Assembly: GCA_963816975.1 (NCBI GenBank)
Contig: CAWFMD010000003.1
Coordinates: 186,001-250,000, forward strand
Direction: 5' to 3'
DNA: 64,000 bases
Source of the DNA: DASRIA01 sp963816975
Lineage (GTDB): Bacteria > Actinomycetota > Thermoleophilia > Solirubrobacterales > JBBDJG01
Shown here piece by piece: positions 24,852 to 33,221 of this stretch. Both the position numbers and the translations under genes were made by a program. The stretch's first letter is position 1. Each line of letters starts with the position of its first letter. The notes under the pieces were generated by a model that had not been told where the DNA came from, did not search any database, and saw only the letters and a list, made by a program, of their open reading frames with translations.

Positions 24852-27044
24852 TCAGTACGTCTCGATGATCTTGTAGAGCGTGTCGCGCTGCGCCGGCCTC
24901 CGGCCGCCTTGGCGAGCCGCGGCGATCAGCTGCTCGGGCGTCACCAGGACGCCGTGGTAGGAGCCCGCCATGCGCGATATCGATTCCTCCATCAACGTCC
25001 CGCCGAGGTCGTTCACTCCCCAGCGCAGCGACTCCGTCGCGGCGTCGAGGCCCATCTTCACCCAGCTCGCCTGCAGGTTCGTGACGGTCTCACCCAGTGC
25101 GAGCCGGAAGACCGCGGTGTGCTTGAGGTTCTCTTCGCGCGAGATCTCCTCGATCCCGTGCGTGCGCCCCAGCATGGTGTGGAACGGGATGAAGCTGAGC
25201 GGCACGAACTCCGTGAAGCCGCCGGTGCGCTCCTGCAGCTCGCGCACGACGCGCATGTGCTCGGCCAGCTCCCACGGCTCCTCGATGTGGCCGAACATCA
25301 CGGTCACGGTCGAGCGCAGGCCGGTGCGATGCGAGGCCTCGATGATCTCGACCCATCGGTCCACCGGCAGCTTGTTCGGGGAGATCCGCTCGCGCACTCC
25401 GTCGTGCAGCACCTCCGCGGCCGTGCCGGGAGTCGAGCCCAGACCACACTCGACGAGGTACTCGAACACCTCCTGCGGCGGCTTGCCCGAGCGCTCGCAC
25501 ATGAAGTGGACCTCCATCGGCGAGTACGCGTGCAGGTGCAGCTGAGGCGCCACCTCCTTGGCCAGCTTCAGCCAGCGGCCGTAATGCTCGAGCGTGTAGT
25601 CCGGGTGGATGCCGCCCTGCATGCAGATCTCGGTGACCCCGAAGTCGACCGCGTCGCGGATCTTCGCGGCGAACGCGTCCTCCTCCACGTGGTAGGCGTC
25701 GGGCGAGCGCTTCCCCTGGCCGAACCCGCAGAACGCGCAGCCCACCTGACACACATTGGTGAAGTTGATGTTCCGATTCACGACGAAGGTCGCGGTGTCG
25801 CCCGCGAGCCGGGCACGCAACTCGTCCGCGGCCGAGCGCATGTCCTCGATCACCTGCGGCCGCCGCTCGGCGAACAGCGCCGTGAGCTGCTCGCGCGTGA
25901 GCGCCGCGCCGTCGCGCGCGCGCTCGATCGCGCGCGGCGCGAGGTCCGCGCGAATCGGCACGTCCTGCCGGCGCCCGGAGCCGTGCCGCGGGATGAACGA
26001 CCAGTACTTCAGCTTGATCGTGTCCAGCACGCCCTGCGCGATCCAGGCGGGATCGATGTACTGGGGGTAGACGCACAGTCGCTCCGTGAGCGCGTAGCCC
26101 TCCGGCTGGAGTTGCTTGCGCACCTGGTGTGGACTGGGGAACGCGTGCTCGGGCGAGATGTGGTCGCCGTTGGCGGATAGGCCCCCGAGGTCGGTTGCGC
26201 CGGCGCGCACCAGGTCGAGCCACCAGTCCGACAGGTTCGGCGGGATCTGAATGCCGACGTCGGGCATCAGCTCGCGGCAGCGGACCACGAGCCGCTCGAG
26301 GTCGTCGATCGAGATCGGATTCGCCCACTCGGGCAGCGGCAGCCGGCCCTCGGCGGTTGCGCCCTCCTCCCATCGGCGCCGCGCGGCCTCGTCGGCGATC
26401 TGCGCCACCTCCCGGCCGTGGTAGCGCGGGTGCGGAACGAAGTTCTGGAGGATCACCTCCTGCAGGTGGCCGTGGCGGCCGTGCACCTCGGCGAGCGCCT
26501 CCAGCGAGCCCATGCGCTCCTCCTCGGTCTCGCCGATGCCGACGAGGATGCCGCTCGTGAACGGGATGCGCAGCCGGCCCGCCGCCTCGATCGTGGCGAG
26601 CCTGCGCGCCGGGTGCTTGGTCGGGGAGCCGGCGTGCACGGTTTGCATCAGGCGCTCGGAGACCGACTCCAGCATCAGGCCCATCGATGCGTTCACCTCG
26701 CGCAGGCGGGCCAGGTCGGCCCCGTCGAGCACACCCAGGTTCGAGTGCGGCAGCAGGCCGCGCTCGAGTGCCCGCTCGCAGGCCCAGACCACATAGGAGG
26801 TGAAGTCCTCGTGGCCGTACTCGCGCAGCCGGCGCGCGACCTCGGCGTTCACCTCGGGCCGCTCGCCGGTCAGCACCAGCAACTCCTTGCAGCCGCGGCG
26901 CGCGGCGCCGTCGAGCATCTGCTCCACCTCGTCCGGCGCATAGAGGTGCGGCCGGTGCGTCGCGAACGCGCAGTACTTGCAGTAGCACTGGCACGTACGC
27001 GAGAGCGAGAGCGTGAAGTTGCGCGAGAAGGTGACGCGTCTCAC
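24852..27044 (-). CDS. fbiC: FO synthase, fused CofG-CofH (FbiC)
   Basis: A 730-residue bifunctional radical-SAM enzyme building the deazaflavin chromophore Fo from tyrosine and a pyrimidine intermediate. The N-terminal CofG half has its CxxxCxxC cluster at Cys18, Cys22 and Cys25. The C-terminal CofH half has CQVGCAFC near residue 432, then ICMQGGIHPDYT. This fusion is the actinobacterial arrangement. GTG 27044 is chosen because the CofG fold starts at once and TAGACT (27060-27055) lies 10 bases upstream; the longer frame is not conserved in character. It converges on the cofE operon with the alcohol dehydrogenase gene between. Confidence 0.95.
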   Translation of the reverse strand: MRRVTFSRNFTLSLSRTCQCYCKYCAFATHRPHLYAPDEVEQMLDGAARRGCKELLVLTGERPEVNAEVARRLREYGHEDFTSYVVWACERALERGLLPHSNLGVLDGADLARLREVNASMGLMLESVSERLMQTVHAGSPTKHPARRLATIEAAGRLRIPFTSGILVGIGETEEERMGSLEALAEVHGRHGHLQEVILQNFVPHPRYHGREVAQIADEAARRRWEEGATAEGRLPLPEWANPISIDDLERLVVRCRELMPDVGIQIPPNLSDWWLDLVRAGATDLGGLSANGDHISPEHAFPSPHQVRKQLQPEGYALTERLCVYPQYIDPAWIAQGVLDTIKLKYWSFIPRHGSGRRQDVPIRADLAPRAIERARDGAALTREQLTALFAERRPQVIEDMRSAADELRARLAGDTATFVVNRNINFTNVCQVGCAFCGFGQGKRSPDAYHVEEDAFAAKIRDAVDFGVTEICMQGGIHPDYTLEHYGRWLKLAKEVAPQLHLHAYSPMEVHFMCERSGKPPQEVFEYLVECGLGSTPGTAAEVLHDGVRERISPNKLPVDRWVEIIEASHRTGLRSTVTVMFGHIEEPWELAEHMRVVRELQERTGGFTEFVPLSFIPFHTMLGRTHGIEEISREENLKHTAVFRLALGETVTNLQASWVKMGLDAATESLRWGVNDLGGTLMEESISRMAGSYHGVLVTPEQLIAAARQGGRRPAQRDTLYKIIETY

Positions 27045-27085
27045 GGTCGCAGGGAGTCTAGTGACCGCCTCCACCCGTCCAAAGA

Positions 27086-27111
27086 AAGGGGCGGCCCGGA
27101 AGCCGCCCCTT
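27086..27111 (-). terminator. Rho-independent terminator of aquaporin gene
   Basis: Ten-base perfect arms AAGGGGCGGC / GCCGCCCCTT with a 6-base loop. On the minus strand they are followed by TCTTT. Placed 22 bases after the aquaporin stop codon. Confidence 0.8.
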
Positions 27112-27132
27112 CGAACTCGTTGTGGCGCCCGC

Positions 27133-27921
27133 CTACTGCGGCGGGTTGACGTCCTGGCGCAGGCCCTTGGGTCCGGTCTCGGGCGTCGCCGCACGGACGG
27201 GCGGGCCCTCGACGAACAGGTACCAGTACGTGAGCGCCGCGAGCACACCTCCCACGATCGGGCCGAATATGTAGATCAGCGGCGTCTTGTCGAACACGTC
27301 GCCGTTGACCAGCGCCGGCCCGAACCAGCGGGCCGGGTTCAGCGACCCTCCGGTCAGGGGGCCGATGATCAGGACCGCAAAGCCCAGCGTGCCGCCGATG
27401 GCGAGGCCGGACCAGTCACGCGCCGCACGCGGGTTGACGGCGACCGCGACGACCGCCCACACGAGGAAGAACGCGCCCAGCATCTCCGCGACGAAGCCCT
27501 GGAAGTCACCGCCGAGGATGCTCAGGTTGAGCGCCGCGGCGCCCAGGTTCTGCTGATCAGCGAGGTCGTCGATCAGCAGGAACTTCGTCATCAGAGCGCC
27601 CGCCACCCCACCCGCGAGCTGGAGCAGGATGTAGACGGCGGCGTCGGTCGGCCGGATCTTGCGCAACGCCAGCAGCGCCAGGGTGACCGCCGGGTTCACG
27701 TGCGCGCCGGAGATGCTGCCAATCGTCATCACGATCATGAACAGCACGAGGAAGTGGACGAGGCCGACCACCGCCCAGTCGGAGCCCGTCCCCTGTGAGT
27801 TGACGAACAGCGAGACCGCCAGCGTGATGGAGAACACCAGGACGAATGTGCCGATGAATTCCGCTACGTACGCAGCGGGCGATCGTTGTTCGATTGCAGC
27901 CGCAGCCGCTGACCGTTCCAA
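27133..27921 (-). CDS. Aquaporin / MIP-family channel
   Basis: A 262-residue membrane channel with six transmembrane helices and both NPA half-helices, GAHVNPAVT and GSLNPARWFGPAL. The residue after the second NPA is Arg, as in water and glycerol channels. The C-terminal tail is polar. Water versus glycerol selectivity cannot be settled from sequence alone. TTG 27921 is preceded by GGAGG with a 7-base spacer, so this gene uses a conventional leader. Confidence 0.92.
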   Translation of the reverse strand: MERSAAAAAIEQRSPAAYVAEFIGTFVLVFSITLAVSLFVNSQGTGSDWAVVGLVHFLVLFMIVMTIGSISGAHVNPAVTLALLALRKIRPTDAAVYILLQLAGGVAGALMTKFLLIDDLADQQNLGAAALNLSILGGDFQGFVAEMLGAFFLVWAVVAVAVNPRAARDWSGLAIGGTLGFAVLIIGPLTGGSLNPARWFGPALVNGDVFDKTPLIYIFGPIVGGVLAALTYWYLFVEGPPVRAATPETGPKGLRQDVNPPQ

Positions 27922-28039
27922 TGGAAGACCTCCGGATAGTTGCAGTCGGTCCTAGAGCGCCGTGAGTGTATACCGAGAACCGGCGTTGCGTGGCCCCTGC
28001 GAGGTCCCCCGCGAGCGGCGTTTCACGGCGTTTGCAGCG

Positions 28040-28402
28040 CTATTGGGCGCGACGCTGGACGAACTCGCGACGCACGCTCTCCCCGCGGCCCCACATGGGC
28101 ACGACCTCGACCCGGCCCTCGCGGACCTGCCGGACGGCCATCTCACCATGGATGCCGGCCGAATCCAGCTGCAGCAGCACGCCGTGGACCGTGGGCGCGG
28201 CGGCGGCGTGGCCGAACTCGTGGGCGCAGCGGATCCGCCAGTGCCAATCGTGCCGCGAGTACCCCTGTGCGTTGCATTGGGCGACGATCACGGCCGCCTC
28301 CACGTAGCGCCGCTCGTCCGCGATGCGCAGGTCCAGCTCGAGTGCCGTCCAGTCGCGCGGGAGCGCGTCGACGATCCGGTTGAACTCCTGGGCCAGGGGC
28401 AC
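28040..28402 (-). CDS. Hypothetical protein, 120 residues
   Basis: Read from GTG 28402, this 120-residue protein starts VPLAQEFNRIVDALPRDW, continues through an Arg/Asp-rich alpha-beta segment with paired Trp/His (HDWHWRIRCAHEFGHA), and ends in a basic tail. No family is recognised. The start is supported by TACCCT 6 bases upstream in a 39-base gap shared with the divergent ygfZ. No membrane segment or signal peptide. Confidence 0.65.
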   Translation of the reverse strand: MPLAQEFNRIVDALPRDWTALELDLRIADERRYVEAAVIVAQCNAQGYSRHDWHWRIRCAHEFGHAAAAPTVHGVLLQLDSAGIHGEMAVRQVREGRVEVVPMWGRGESVRREFVQRRAQ

Positions 28403-28408
28403 GGCCGA

Positions 28409-28434
28409 AGGGTACTGGAGCGCCTGCGTACCAT
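28409..28434. promoter_or_regulatory. Divergent leaderless promoters, hypothetical / ygfZ
   Basis: Minus-strand TACCCT (28414-28409) is 6 bases from GTG 28402. Plus-strand TACCAT (28429-28434) is 7 bases from ATG 28442. Both lie within the 39-base intergenic gap and neither gene has a Shine-Dalgarno. Confidence 0.55.
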
Positions 28435-28441
28435 TGGACCC

Positions 28442-29398
28442 ATGGCGACGCGCGCACGGAGTCCAGTCGAGCACGAGCACCGCGTCCTGACGGAGGGGGC
28501 GGGCATGCTCGAGCGCCGCGATCGCGCTCACCTCACGCTGCGCGGGCCCGACGCACTCGAGTACCTGCAGGGTCAGGTCACGAACGACATCGAGGCGCTC
28601 GCGCCCGGCGAGGGCTGTTACGCCGCGCTGCTGAACCCCAAGGGACGCATCCTCGCCGACATGCGGGTGCTCGTGATCTCGCCGCAGGAGCTGTGGCTCG
28701 ACCTCGAGGGCGTCGCGCACGATACGGCGCTGCGGGAGCTGACCATGTACAAGATCGGCCGCCAGGTCGAGATCTTGGACGCGGGCGCGGACCGGGCGGT
28801 GCTCTCGGTGATCGGACCCCGCGCCTGGGAGGTGCTCGAGCGCGCCGGCATCGCCGACGGGTCGCCGCCCGTGCCTGAGCACGCATGGGTGCGGGGCCGC
28901 GGCGACGCGGTCGTGGCGGCCACCGATGTCGGGTGCGACCTGATCGCGGCGCCTTCTGACGTGGCGTCACTCGCCGAGGCGCTGACCGGCGCCGGCGCCG
29001 AGCCGGTCTCGACCGGCGCCGCCGAGCTGGTGCGGATCGAGCAGGGCCGCCCGCGCTACGGCGTCGACATGAGCGAGGAGAACCTGCCGGGAGAAGCGGG
29101 CATCGTCGAGCGCGCCGTGAGTTTCACCAAAGGCTGCTACGTCGGCCAGGAGCCCGTCGCGCGCATGTTCCACAAGGGACACCCGAATCGCCACCTGCGG
29201 GTGCTGAAGCTCTCCGCCCCGGTGGAGACCGAGACCCCGGTGGCGGCCGGCGGCAAGGAGGTCGGCCGGATCACCACGGCAGGGGTGTCCCCGACCCACG
29301 GTCCGATCGCGCTGGCGATCCTGCGCCGCGAGGTCGAACCGGGTGACGAGGTGACGGCCGGGTCCGTGACCGCGAAAGTCGTCGCGCCACCGCTCTGA
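28442..29398 (+). CDS. ygfZ: YgfZ/GcvT-like folate-binding protein
   Basis: A 318-residue tetrahydrofolate-binding protein that helps assemble or repair certain Fe-S enzymes, including MiaB and some radical-SAM proteins. The three-domain GcvT-like fold is evident, and the signature KGCYVGQE with its conserved Cys lies near residue 227-234. The Fe-S-rich context (FbiC, MoaA, ferredoxin in this window) would give it clients, though that is inference. ATG 28442 follows TACCAT by 7 bases. An 11-bp perfect hairpin ends the gene. Confidence 0.88.
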   Translation: MATRARSPVEHEHRVLTEGAGMLERRDRAHLTLRGPDALEYLQGQVTNDIEALAPGEGCYAALLNPKGRILADMRVLVISPQELWLDLEGVAHDTALRELTMYKIGRQVEILDAGADRAVLSVIGPRAWEVLERAGIADGSPPVPEHAWVRGRGDAVVAATDVGCDLIAAPSDVASLAEALTGAGAEPVSTGAAELVRIEQGRPRYGVDMSEENLPGEAGIVERAVSFTKGCYVGQEPVARMFHKGHPNRHLRVLKLSAPVETETPVAAGGKEVGRITTAGVSPTHGPIALAILRREVEPGDEVTAGSVTAKVVAPPL

Positions 29399-29420
29399 CG
29401 CCCCCATCCCTCCAGAGCAC

Positions 29421-29448
29421 CCGTCATTTGCGGCTGAGCAAATGACGG
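29421..29448 (+). terminator. Terminator after ygfZ
   Basis: CCGTCATTTGC and GCAAATGACGG are perfect 11-base arms with a 6-base loop, followed by CATTTCT. The arm sequence and the 11-6-11 geometry recur after the mutase gene at 38912-38939. Confidence 0.75.
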
Positions 29449-29472
29449 CATTTCTCTAGACTCCCGCTCCTC

Positions 29473-30483
29473 ATGCAGTCCCGCAAGGCGACACCGGCGC
29501 AGCGCACGCGCCGTCTGGGCGCGGACAGCCCCCTGCTCGGCGGGCGGATCCCCGCCGAGGCGGGCGACGAGGAGGCATTGCGCACCCGGTCCGCGTACGA
29601 CGCCGACGCGGATGTCTATCGCCTGCCCGCGCCCGAGGCGCCGGCCTCACCGCCCCCGCTGCGCGACCTCACGGGGCTCATCTCACCCCCCGACCCCGAG
29701 CGACAGGTGGACGACTGGGGGCGCTCCGAGCGTGTGTACCAGCTGATGGAACCGGTGATGAACTTCTACTACCGGTACTGGTTCAGGGTGGAAGTCGAGG
29801 GTCTCGAGCACGTGCCCGCGTCCGGCGGCGCGCTGCTCGCATCCAACCATTCGGGTGCGCTGCCCCCTGACGCCCCGATGATCATGCAGGCGGTCCGCAA
29901 CGAGCACCACAGCCCGCGTCCGCTGTACATGCTCGGCGAGCACTGGTTCAAGGGTTACCCGGGCGTCGGGATGCTCGCGAACAAGATCGGGATGGTGGCC
30001 GCGCATCCGGCCAACGCGCACCGCCTGCTGCGCGACGAGGGCCGGTTGGTGCTCGTCTTCCCGGAGGGCCAGAAGGGCACGCGCAAGCTCTTCTGGCAGC
30101 GCTACAAGCTGCGACGCTTCGGGCGTGGCGGTTTCGTCAAGACCGCGATCCGAGCCGGAGTCCCGATCGTGCCGATCGCGGTGATGGGCGCCGAGGAGGC
30201 GATGCCGATCTTCGCCCACGTCCCGCTGCTGCAGCGCCTGACCGGGCTGATCTACTTCCCGATCAACCACGCCTTCCCGCACTTCGGCCTGCTGGCCGGG
30301 GGCATGTACCTGCCGGCGAAGTTCCGGATCCGCTTCCTCGAGCCGGTGCGCTTCGAGCGCCATGGGCCCGACGCCGCCGACGACGTGGCCTTCGTCCAGC
30401 AGGTGGCGGACGACATCAGGGCGCGGATCCAGGACGCGCTGAACGCGATGCTCGGGCAGCGCCGGTCCGTCTGGTTCGGCTGA
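29473..30483 (+). CDS. 1-acylglycerol-3-phosphate acyltransferase-like protein
   Basis: A 336-residue PlsC-type acyltransferase for phospholipid or lipid synthesis. Motif I is NHSGALPPD, slightly longer than the usual NHxxxxD. The substrate motif is FPEGQKGTRK, and IVPIAVMGAEE follows. The first ~75 residues are polar, Pro-rich and unlike the catalytic domain. No clear transmembrane helix precedes the domain except the YYRYWF segment. ATG 29473 follows TAGACT (29457-29462) by 10 bases. Confidence 0.85.
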   Translation: MQSRKATPAQRTRRLGADSPLLGGRIPAEAGDEEALRTRSAYDADADVYRLPAPEAPASPPPLRDLTGLISPPDPERQVDDWGRSERVYQLMEPVMNFYYRYWFRVEVEGLEHVPASGGALLASNHSGALPPDAPMIMQAVRNEHHSPRPLYMLGEHWFKGYPGVGMLANKIGMVAAHPANAHRLLRDEGRLVLVFPEGQKGTRKLFWQRYKLRRFGRGGFVKTAIRAGVPIVPIAVMGAEEAMPIFAHVPLLQRLTGLIYFPINHAFPHFGLLAGGMYLPAKFRIRFLEPVRFERHGPDAADDVAFVQQVADDIRARIQDALNAMLGQRRSVWFG

Positions 30484-30541
30484 CCGCCTCAGGTTTTGGG
30501 CGCTTTTCGGATAGGGTCCGCGCCCTGAGGAGGACGAGGAG

Positions 30542-30982
30542 ATGCTGACCCGGAGGTCGATTTCGCACGCCCGCGACCGGCGCGCGCTGCTGCCGGCGGC
30601 GCTGGCGGCGCTGGCGCTTGCCGTCGCCGGGTGCGGTGGCAACGACGAGGCGCGCAGCCAGCAGCGCCCGCCCGTCCCGATCAACGTGTCCGTGCTGATC
30701 GGGCAGGAGCGCATCACGGCCTCCCCGGCGAAGTTCGGCGCCGGCCCGGTGAGCCTCCTGGTCGCGAACCAGTCGGGCGCCGCGCAGAACATCACGATCG
30801 ACGGCCCGCGCCTGACCCGGACCGCCGGCCCCATCCCTCCGGGCGACACCGCCACGGTGAAGCTCACGCTGGGACCAGGCGATTTCACGATCTCGCCCGA
30901 GGAGTCCGCGGGCATCGACCCGGCGGCGATCGCCGTCGGTCCCGCGCGCCCCAGCGCGCAGAACGACCTGCTGCTGCCCTAG
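30542..30982 (+). CDS. Lipoprotein, cupredoxin-like candidate
   Basis: A 146-residue exported lipoprotein. A basic N-terminus and hydrophobic stretch are followed by the lipobox LAVAGC, placing the lipidated Cys near residue 31-32. The mature part is a single beta-sandwich-like domain (INVSVLIGQERITASP ... VSLLVANQSGAAQNITIDGP ... GDFTISPEES), similar in rhythm to copper-binding cupredoxin-fold proteins. It lacks the usual His/Cys/Met ligands, so metal binding is doubtful. A GAGGACGAGGAG tract precedes ATG 30542, indicating normal Shine-Dalgarno initiation. Confidence 0.7.
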   Translation: MLTRRSISHARDRRALLPAALAALALAVAGCGGNDEARSQQRPPVPINVSVLIGQERITASPAKFGAGPVSLLVANQSGAAQNITIDGPRLTRTAGPIPPGDTATVKLTLGPGDFTISPEESAGIDPAAIAVGPARPSAQNDLLLP

Positions 30983-31035
30983 ATCGATCACGCGCGACCG
31001 TGTGTCGCGTCGCACACAAGATTACCGTCACGCCT

Positions 31036-31046
31036 GCAATAATTGC
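31036..31046 (+). promoter_or_regulatory. Candidate MarR auto-operator
   Basis: GCAAT-A-ATTGC is a perfect inverted repeat 4 bases before the GTG of the MarR gene. It would overlap its promoter and start site. A related TGCAA half occurs in the other MarR gene's upstream region (35394-35405). Confidence 0.5.
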
Positions 31047-31050
31047 GTTC

Positions 31051-31551
31051 GTGCAAGTATCTCCCGCTCGCAGGCAAACCCCGGCGCCCTCGCCCCCCGC
31101 ACTCGCCCGCCAGCTTTTGGGCTTCTTCCGCTTTGCCTGGGCCAGCGGCGATTCCGAGTTCCTGCGCGAGGTCTCCGAGCTGGAGCTGACGTTCACGCAG
31201 TTCAAGGCGCTGATGCTGCTTGCGCACGATCCGGACGAGCTGTCCGTGAAGGACGTCTCGGAGCGGCTCGGGATCTCGTTCCCGGCCGCCAGCCGGGCGG
31301 TCGAGCCACTCGTCCAGCGCGGGATCGTGGAGCGCACGGAGGATCGGCTCGACCGCCGGGTGAAGCGCGTGCGCACGACCAAGCACGGCGAGCGCCTCGT
31401 GGAGCGGCTGATCGCGACGCGCATCGAGTCCTTCGAGCAGCTGCTCGGCGGCTTCTCGGTCACGGAGCGACGTAAGCTCGGCGACGCGCTGGAGGAGATC
31501 CTCGCGCGGCCCGAGGTCGCGCGCTACTGCCCCAAGGGGACGCGCCGATGA
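31051..31551 (+). CDS. MarR-family transcriptional regulator
   Basis: A 166-residue winged-helix regulator. A helical N-terminal dimerisation part is followed by LSVKDVSERLGISFPAASRAVEPLVQRG (helix-turn-helix) and the wing EDRLDRRVKRVRTT with the typical DRR. It probably represses its own operon with the efflux gene that follows by a 4-base ATGA overlap, through the inverted repeat at 31036-31046, and responds to a small aromatic or drug-like ligand. GTG 31051 is preferred since the upstream frame overlaps the preceding gene and lacks family character. Confidence 0.85.
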   Translation: MQVSPARRQTPAPSPPALARQLLGFFRFAWASGDSEFLREVSELELTFTQFKALMLLAHDPDELSVKDVSERLGISFPAASRAVEPLVQRGIVERTEDRLDRRVKRVRTTKHGERLVERLIATRIESFEQLLGGFSVTERRKLGDALEEILARPEVARYCPKGTRR

Positions 31552-33128
31552 CCCGCCTGCGTGGGCTCACCGAGGAGAACCGGAAGTGGTGGACGCTCGG
31601 TTCGATGTGCTTCGCGCTCTTCATGATCATGCTCGACAACACGGTCGTCAACGTCGCGCTGCCGTCGATCCAGTCCGACCTGAACGCCTCGCTGTCGGCC
31701 CTGGAATGGACGGTCAACGTCTACACCCTGACGTTCGCCGTGCTGCTCGTGACGGGCGGGCGACTGGGCGACATCTTCGGCCGCCGCCGCGCATTCATGT
31801 TCGGCGTCGTGGTGTTCGCACTGTCTTCGGCGACCGCCGGCCTCGCGCCCAGCGATGCCTGGTTGATCGGCAGCCGCGCGCTCCAGGGCATCGGCGCCGC
31901 GTTCATGATGCCGGCGACGCTGTCGATCATCACCAACGCGTTCCCGGCCCACGAGCGCGGGAAGGCGATCGGCACCTGGGCCGGTGTCTCGGCACTCGCG
32001 CTCGCGCTCGGGCCCGTGGTGGGCGGCTTCCTCACCGAGGAGGTGAGCTGGCGCGCGATCTTCTTCCTGAACCTGCCGGTCGCCGCGGCGGCCGTGTTCG
32101 TGACCCTGTTCGCGACGAAGGAATCGCGCGACCCGACCGTGCCGCGCACCGTCGACTTCCCCGGCGTGGCGGCGATCACCGTCGGGATCGGCGCGCTGGT
32201 ACTGGCGCTGGTCGAGGGCAACGGCTGGGGCTGGGGCTCGCCGCGCATCGTCGCGCTGCTGGCCGCCTCGCTGGCCGGCCTGGCGGCCTTCATCGTCGTC
32301 GAGCGCCGCGCGAAGTTCCCGATGGTCGAGTTCTCGTTCCTGCGCAGCCGCGCTTTCGTGGGCACCAACGGCATCGCGTTCGTCGTCTCGTTCTCGATGC
32401 TCGCGATGTTCTTCTTCATGGCCCTGTACATGCAGAACATCCTGGGCTACTCGCCCCTCGAGGCGGGCATCCGCTTCTTGCCCTCCACGGTGGTGATCAT
32501 CGTGATCGCCCCGCTCGCCGGGCGGCTCACCGACCGCATCGGCGCGCGCGCGCCGATCGCCGTGGGGCTGTCGATGGTCGCGATCGCGCTGTTCCTGCAG
32601 TCGCGCATCGATTCCGGCACGACGTACTCGTACCTGCTCCCCACCTTCTCGCTGATGGGCTTCGGCATAGGGCTGACCATGTCCCCCATGTCGACGGCCG
32701 CAATGAACGCGGTCGACACCACCAAGGCGGGCCTCGCCTCGGGTGTCCTGTCGATGAGCCGCATGGTCGGCGGCACTTTCGGCGTGGCGGCGGTCGGCGC
32801 CCTGTTCCAGCACATCAGCGACAACCGGCTGGAAAGCCGCCTTGCCGGCCTGCCCCTGAGCTCCCAGCAGCAGTCCTGGTTTGCCGACAACCTCGGCTCG
32901 GGCGACGTGTCGGGGCGGCTGGCGCAGCTGGACCCGGTCACCGCGCGCGAGGTCAGCGGCATCCTGCGCGACACGTTCGTGGACGCGCTGTCGGCCTCGC
33001 TGAAGCTCTCCACCGCGGTCGCGGCGGCCGGTGTGGTGATCGCGCTCGTGATGCTGCGCGGCGCCCGGGCGCCGGCACGCGCGGGCCTGTCCCCCGCGGT
33101 AGCACCGGTCGCGCAGCGCCCCGACTGA
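31548..33128 (+). CDS. MFS drug efflux transporter, DHA2 (EmrB/QacA) family
   Basis: A 526-residue, probably 14-TM proton antiporter. The DHA2 hallmarks are LDNTVVNVALPSI in helix 1, GGRLGDIFGRRR (motif A), RALQGIGAAFMMPATLSII (motif B) and ALGPVVGGFL (motif C). Export of hydrophobic compounds or antibiotics is expected. ATG 31548 overlaps the marR stop by 4 bases, so regulator and pump are translated from one message. Confidence 0.9.
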   Translation: MTRLRGLTEENRKWWTLGSMCFALFMIMLDNTVVNVALPSIQSDLNASLSALEWTVNVYTLTFAVLLVTGGRLGDIFGRRRAFMFGVVVFALSSATAGLAPSDAWLIGSRALQGIGAAFMMPATLSIITNAFPAHERGKAIGTWAGVSALALALGPVVGGFLTEEVSWRAIFFLNLPVAAAAVFVTLFATKESRDPTVPRTVDFPGVAAITVGIGALVLALVEGNGWGWGSPRIVALLAASLAGLAAFIVVERRAKFPMVEFSFLRSRAFVGTNGIAFVVSFSMLAMFFFMALYMQNILGYSPLEAGIRFLPSTVVIIVIAPLAGRLTDRIGARAPIAVGLSMVAIALFLQSRIDSGTTYSYLLPTFSLMGFGIGLTMSPMSTAAMNAVDTTKAGLASGVLSMSRMVGGTFGVAAVGALFQHISDNRLESRLAGLPLSSQQQSWFADNLGSGDVSGRLAQLDPVTAREVSGILRDTFVDALSASLKLSTAVAAAGVVIALVMLRGARAPARAGLSPAVAPVAQRPD

Positions 33129-33174
33129 GCGCAGCGCAGGGGCTCGCCCCGCAGCCTCCCGCGGCACGGACCGA

Positions 33175-33214
33175 TAGCATCAGCGGCCCGCTCAGAACCC
33201 GGTCCCACGGAGGT
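33175..33214 (+). promoter_or_regulatory. Promoter and ribosome binding site of ccr
   Basis: TAGCAT (33175-33180) is followed by about 35 bases of leader and GGAGGT (33209-33214), 7 bases before TTG 33222. Unlike many neighbours, this gene has a true 5' leader and a strong Shine-Dalgarno. Confidence 0.55.
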
Positions 33215-33221
33215 AAGCGCC

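Noticed and set aside
33131..33150. GGGGC-TC-GCCCC repeat after the MFS gene
   Set aside because: The loop is too small for a stable hairpin and there is no T-tract; common by chance at this GC.
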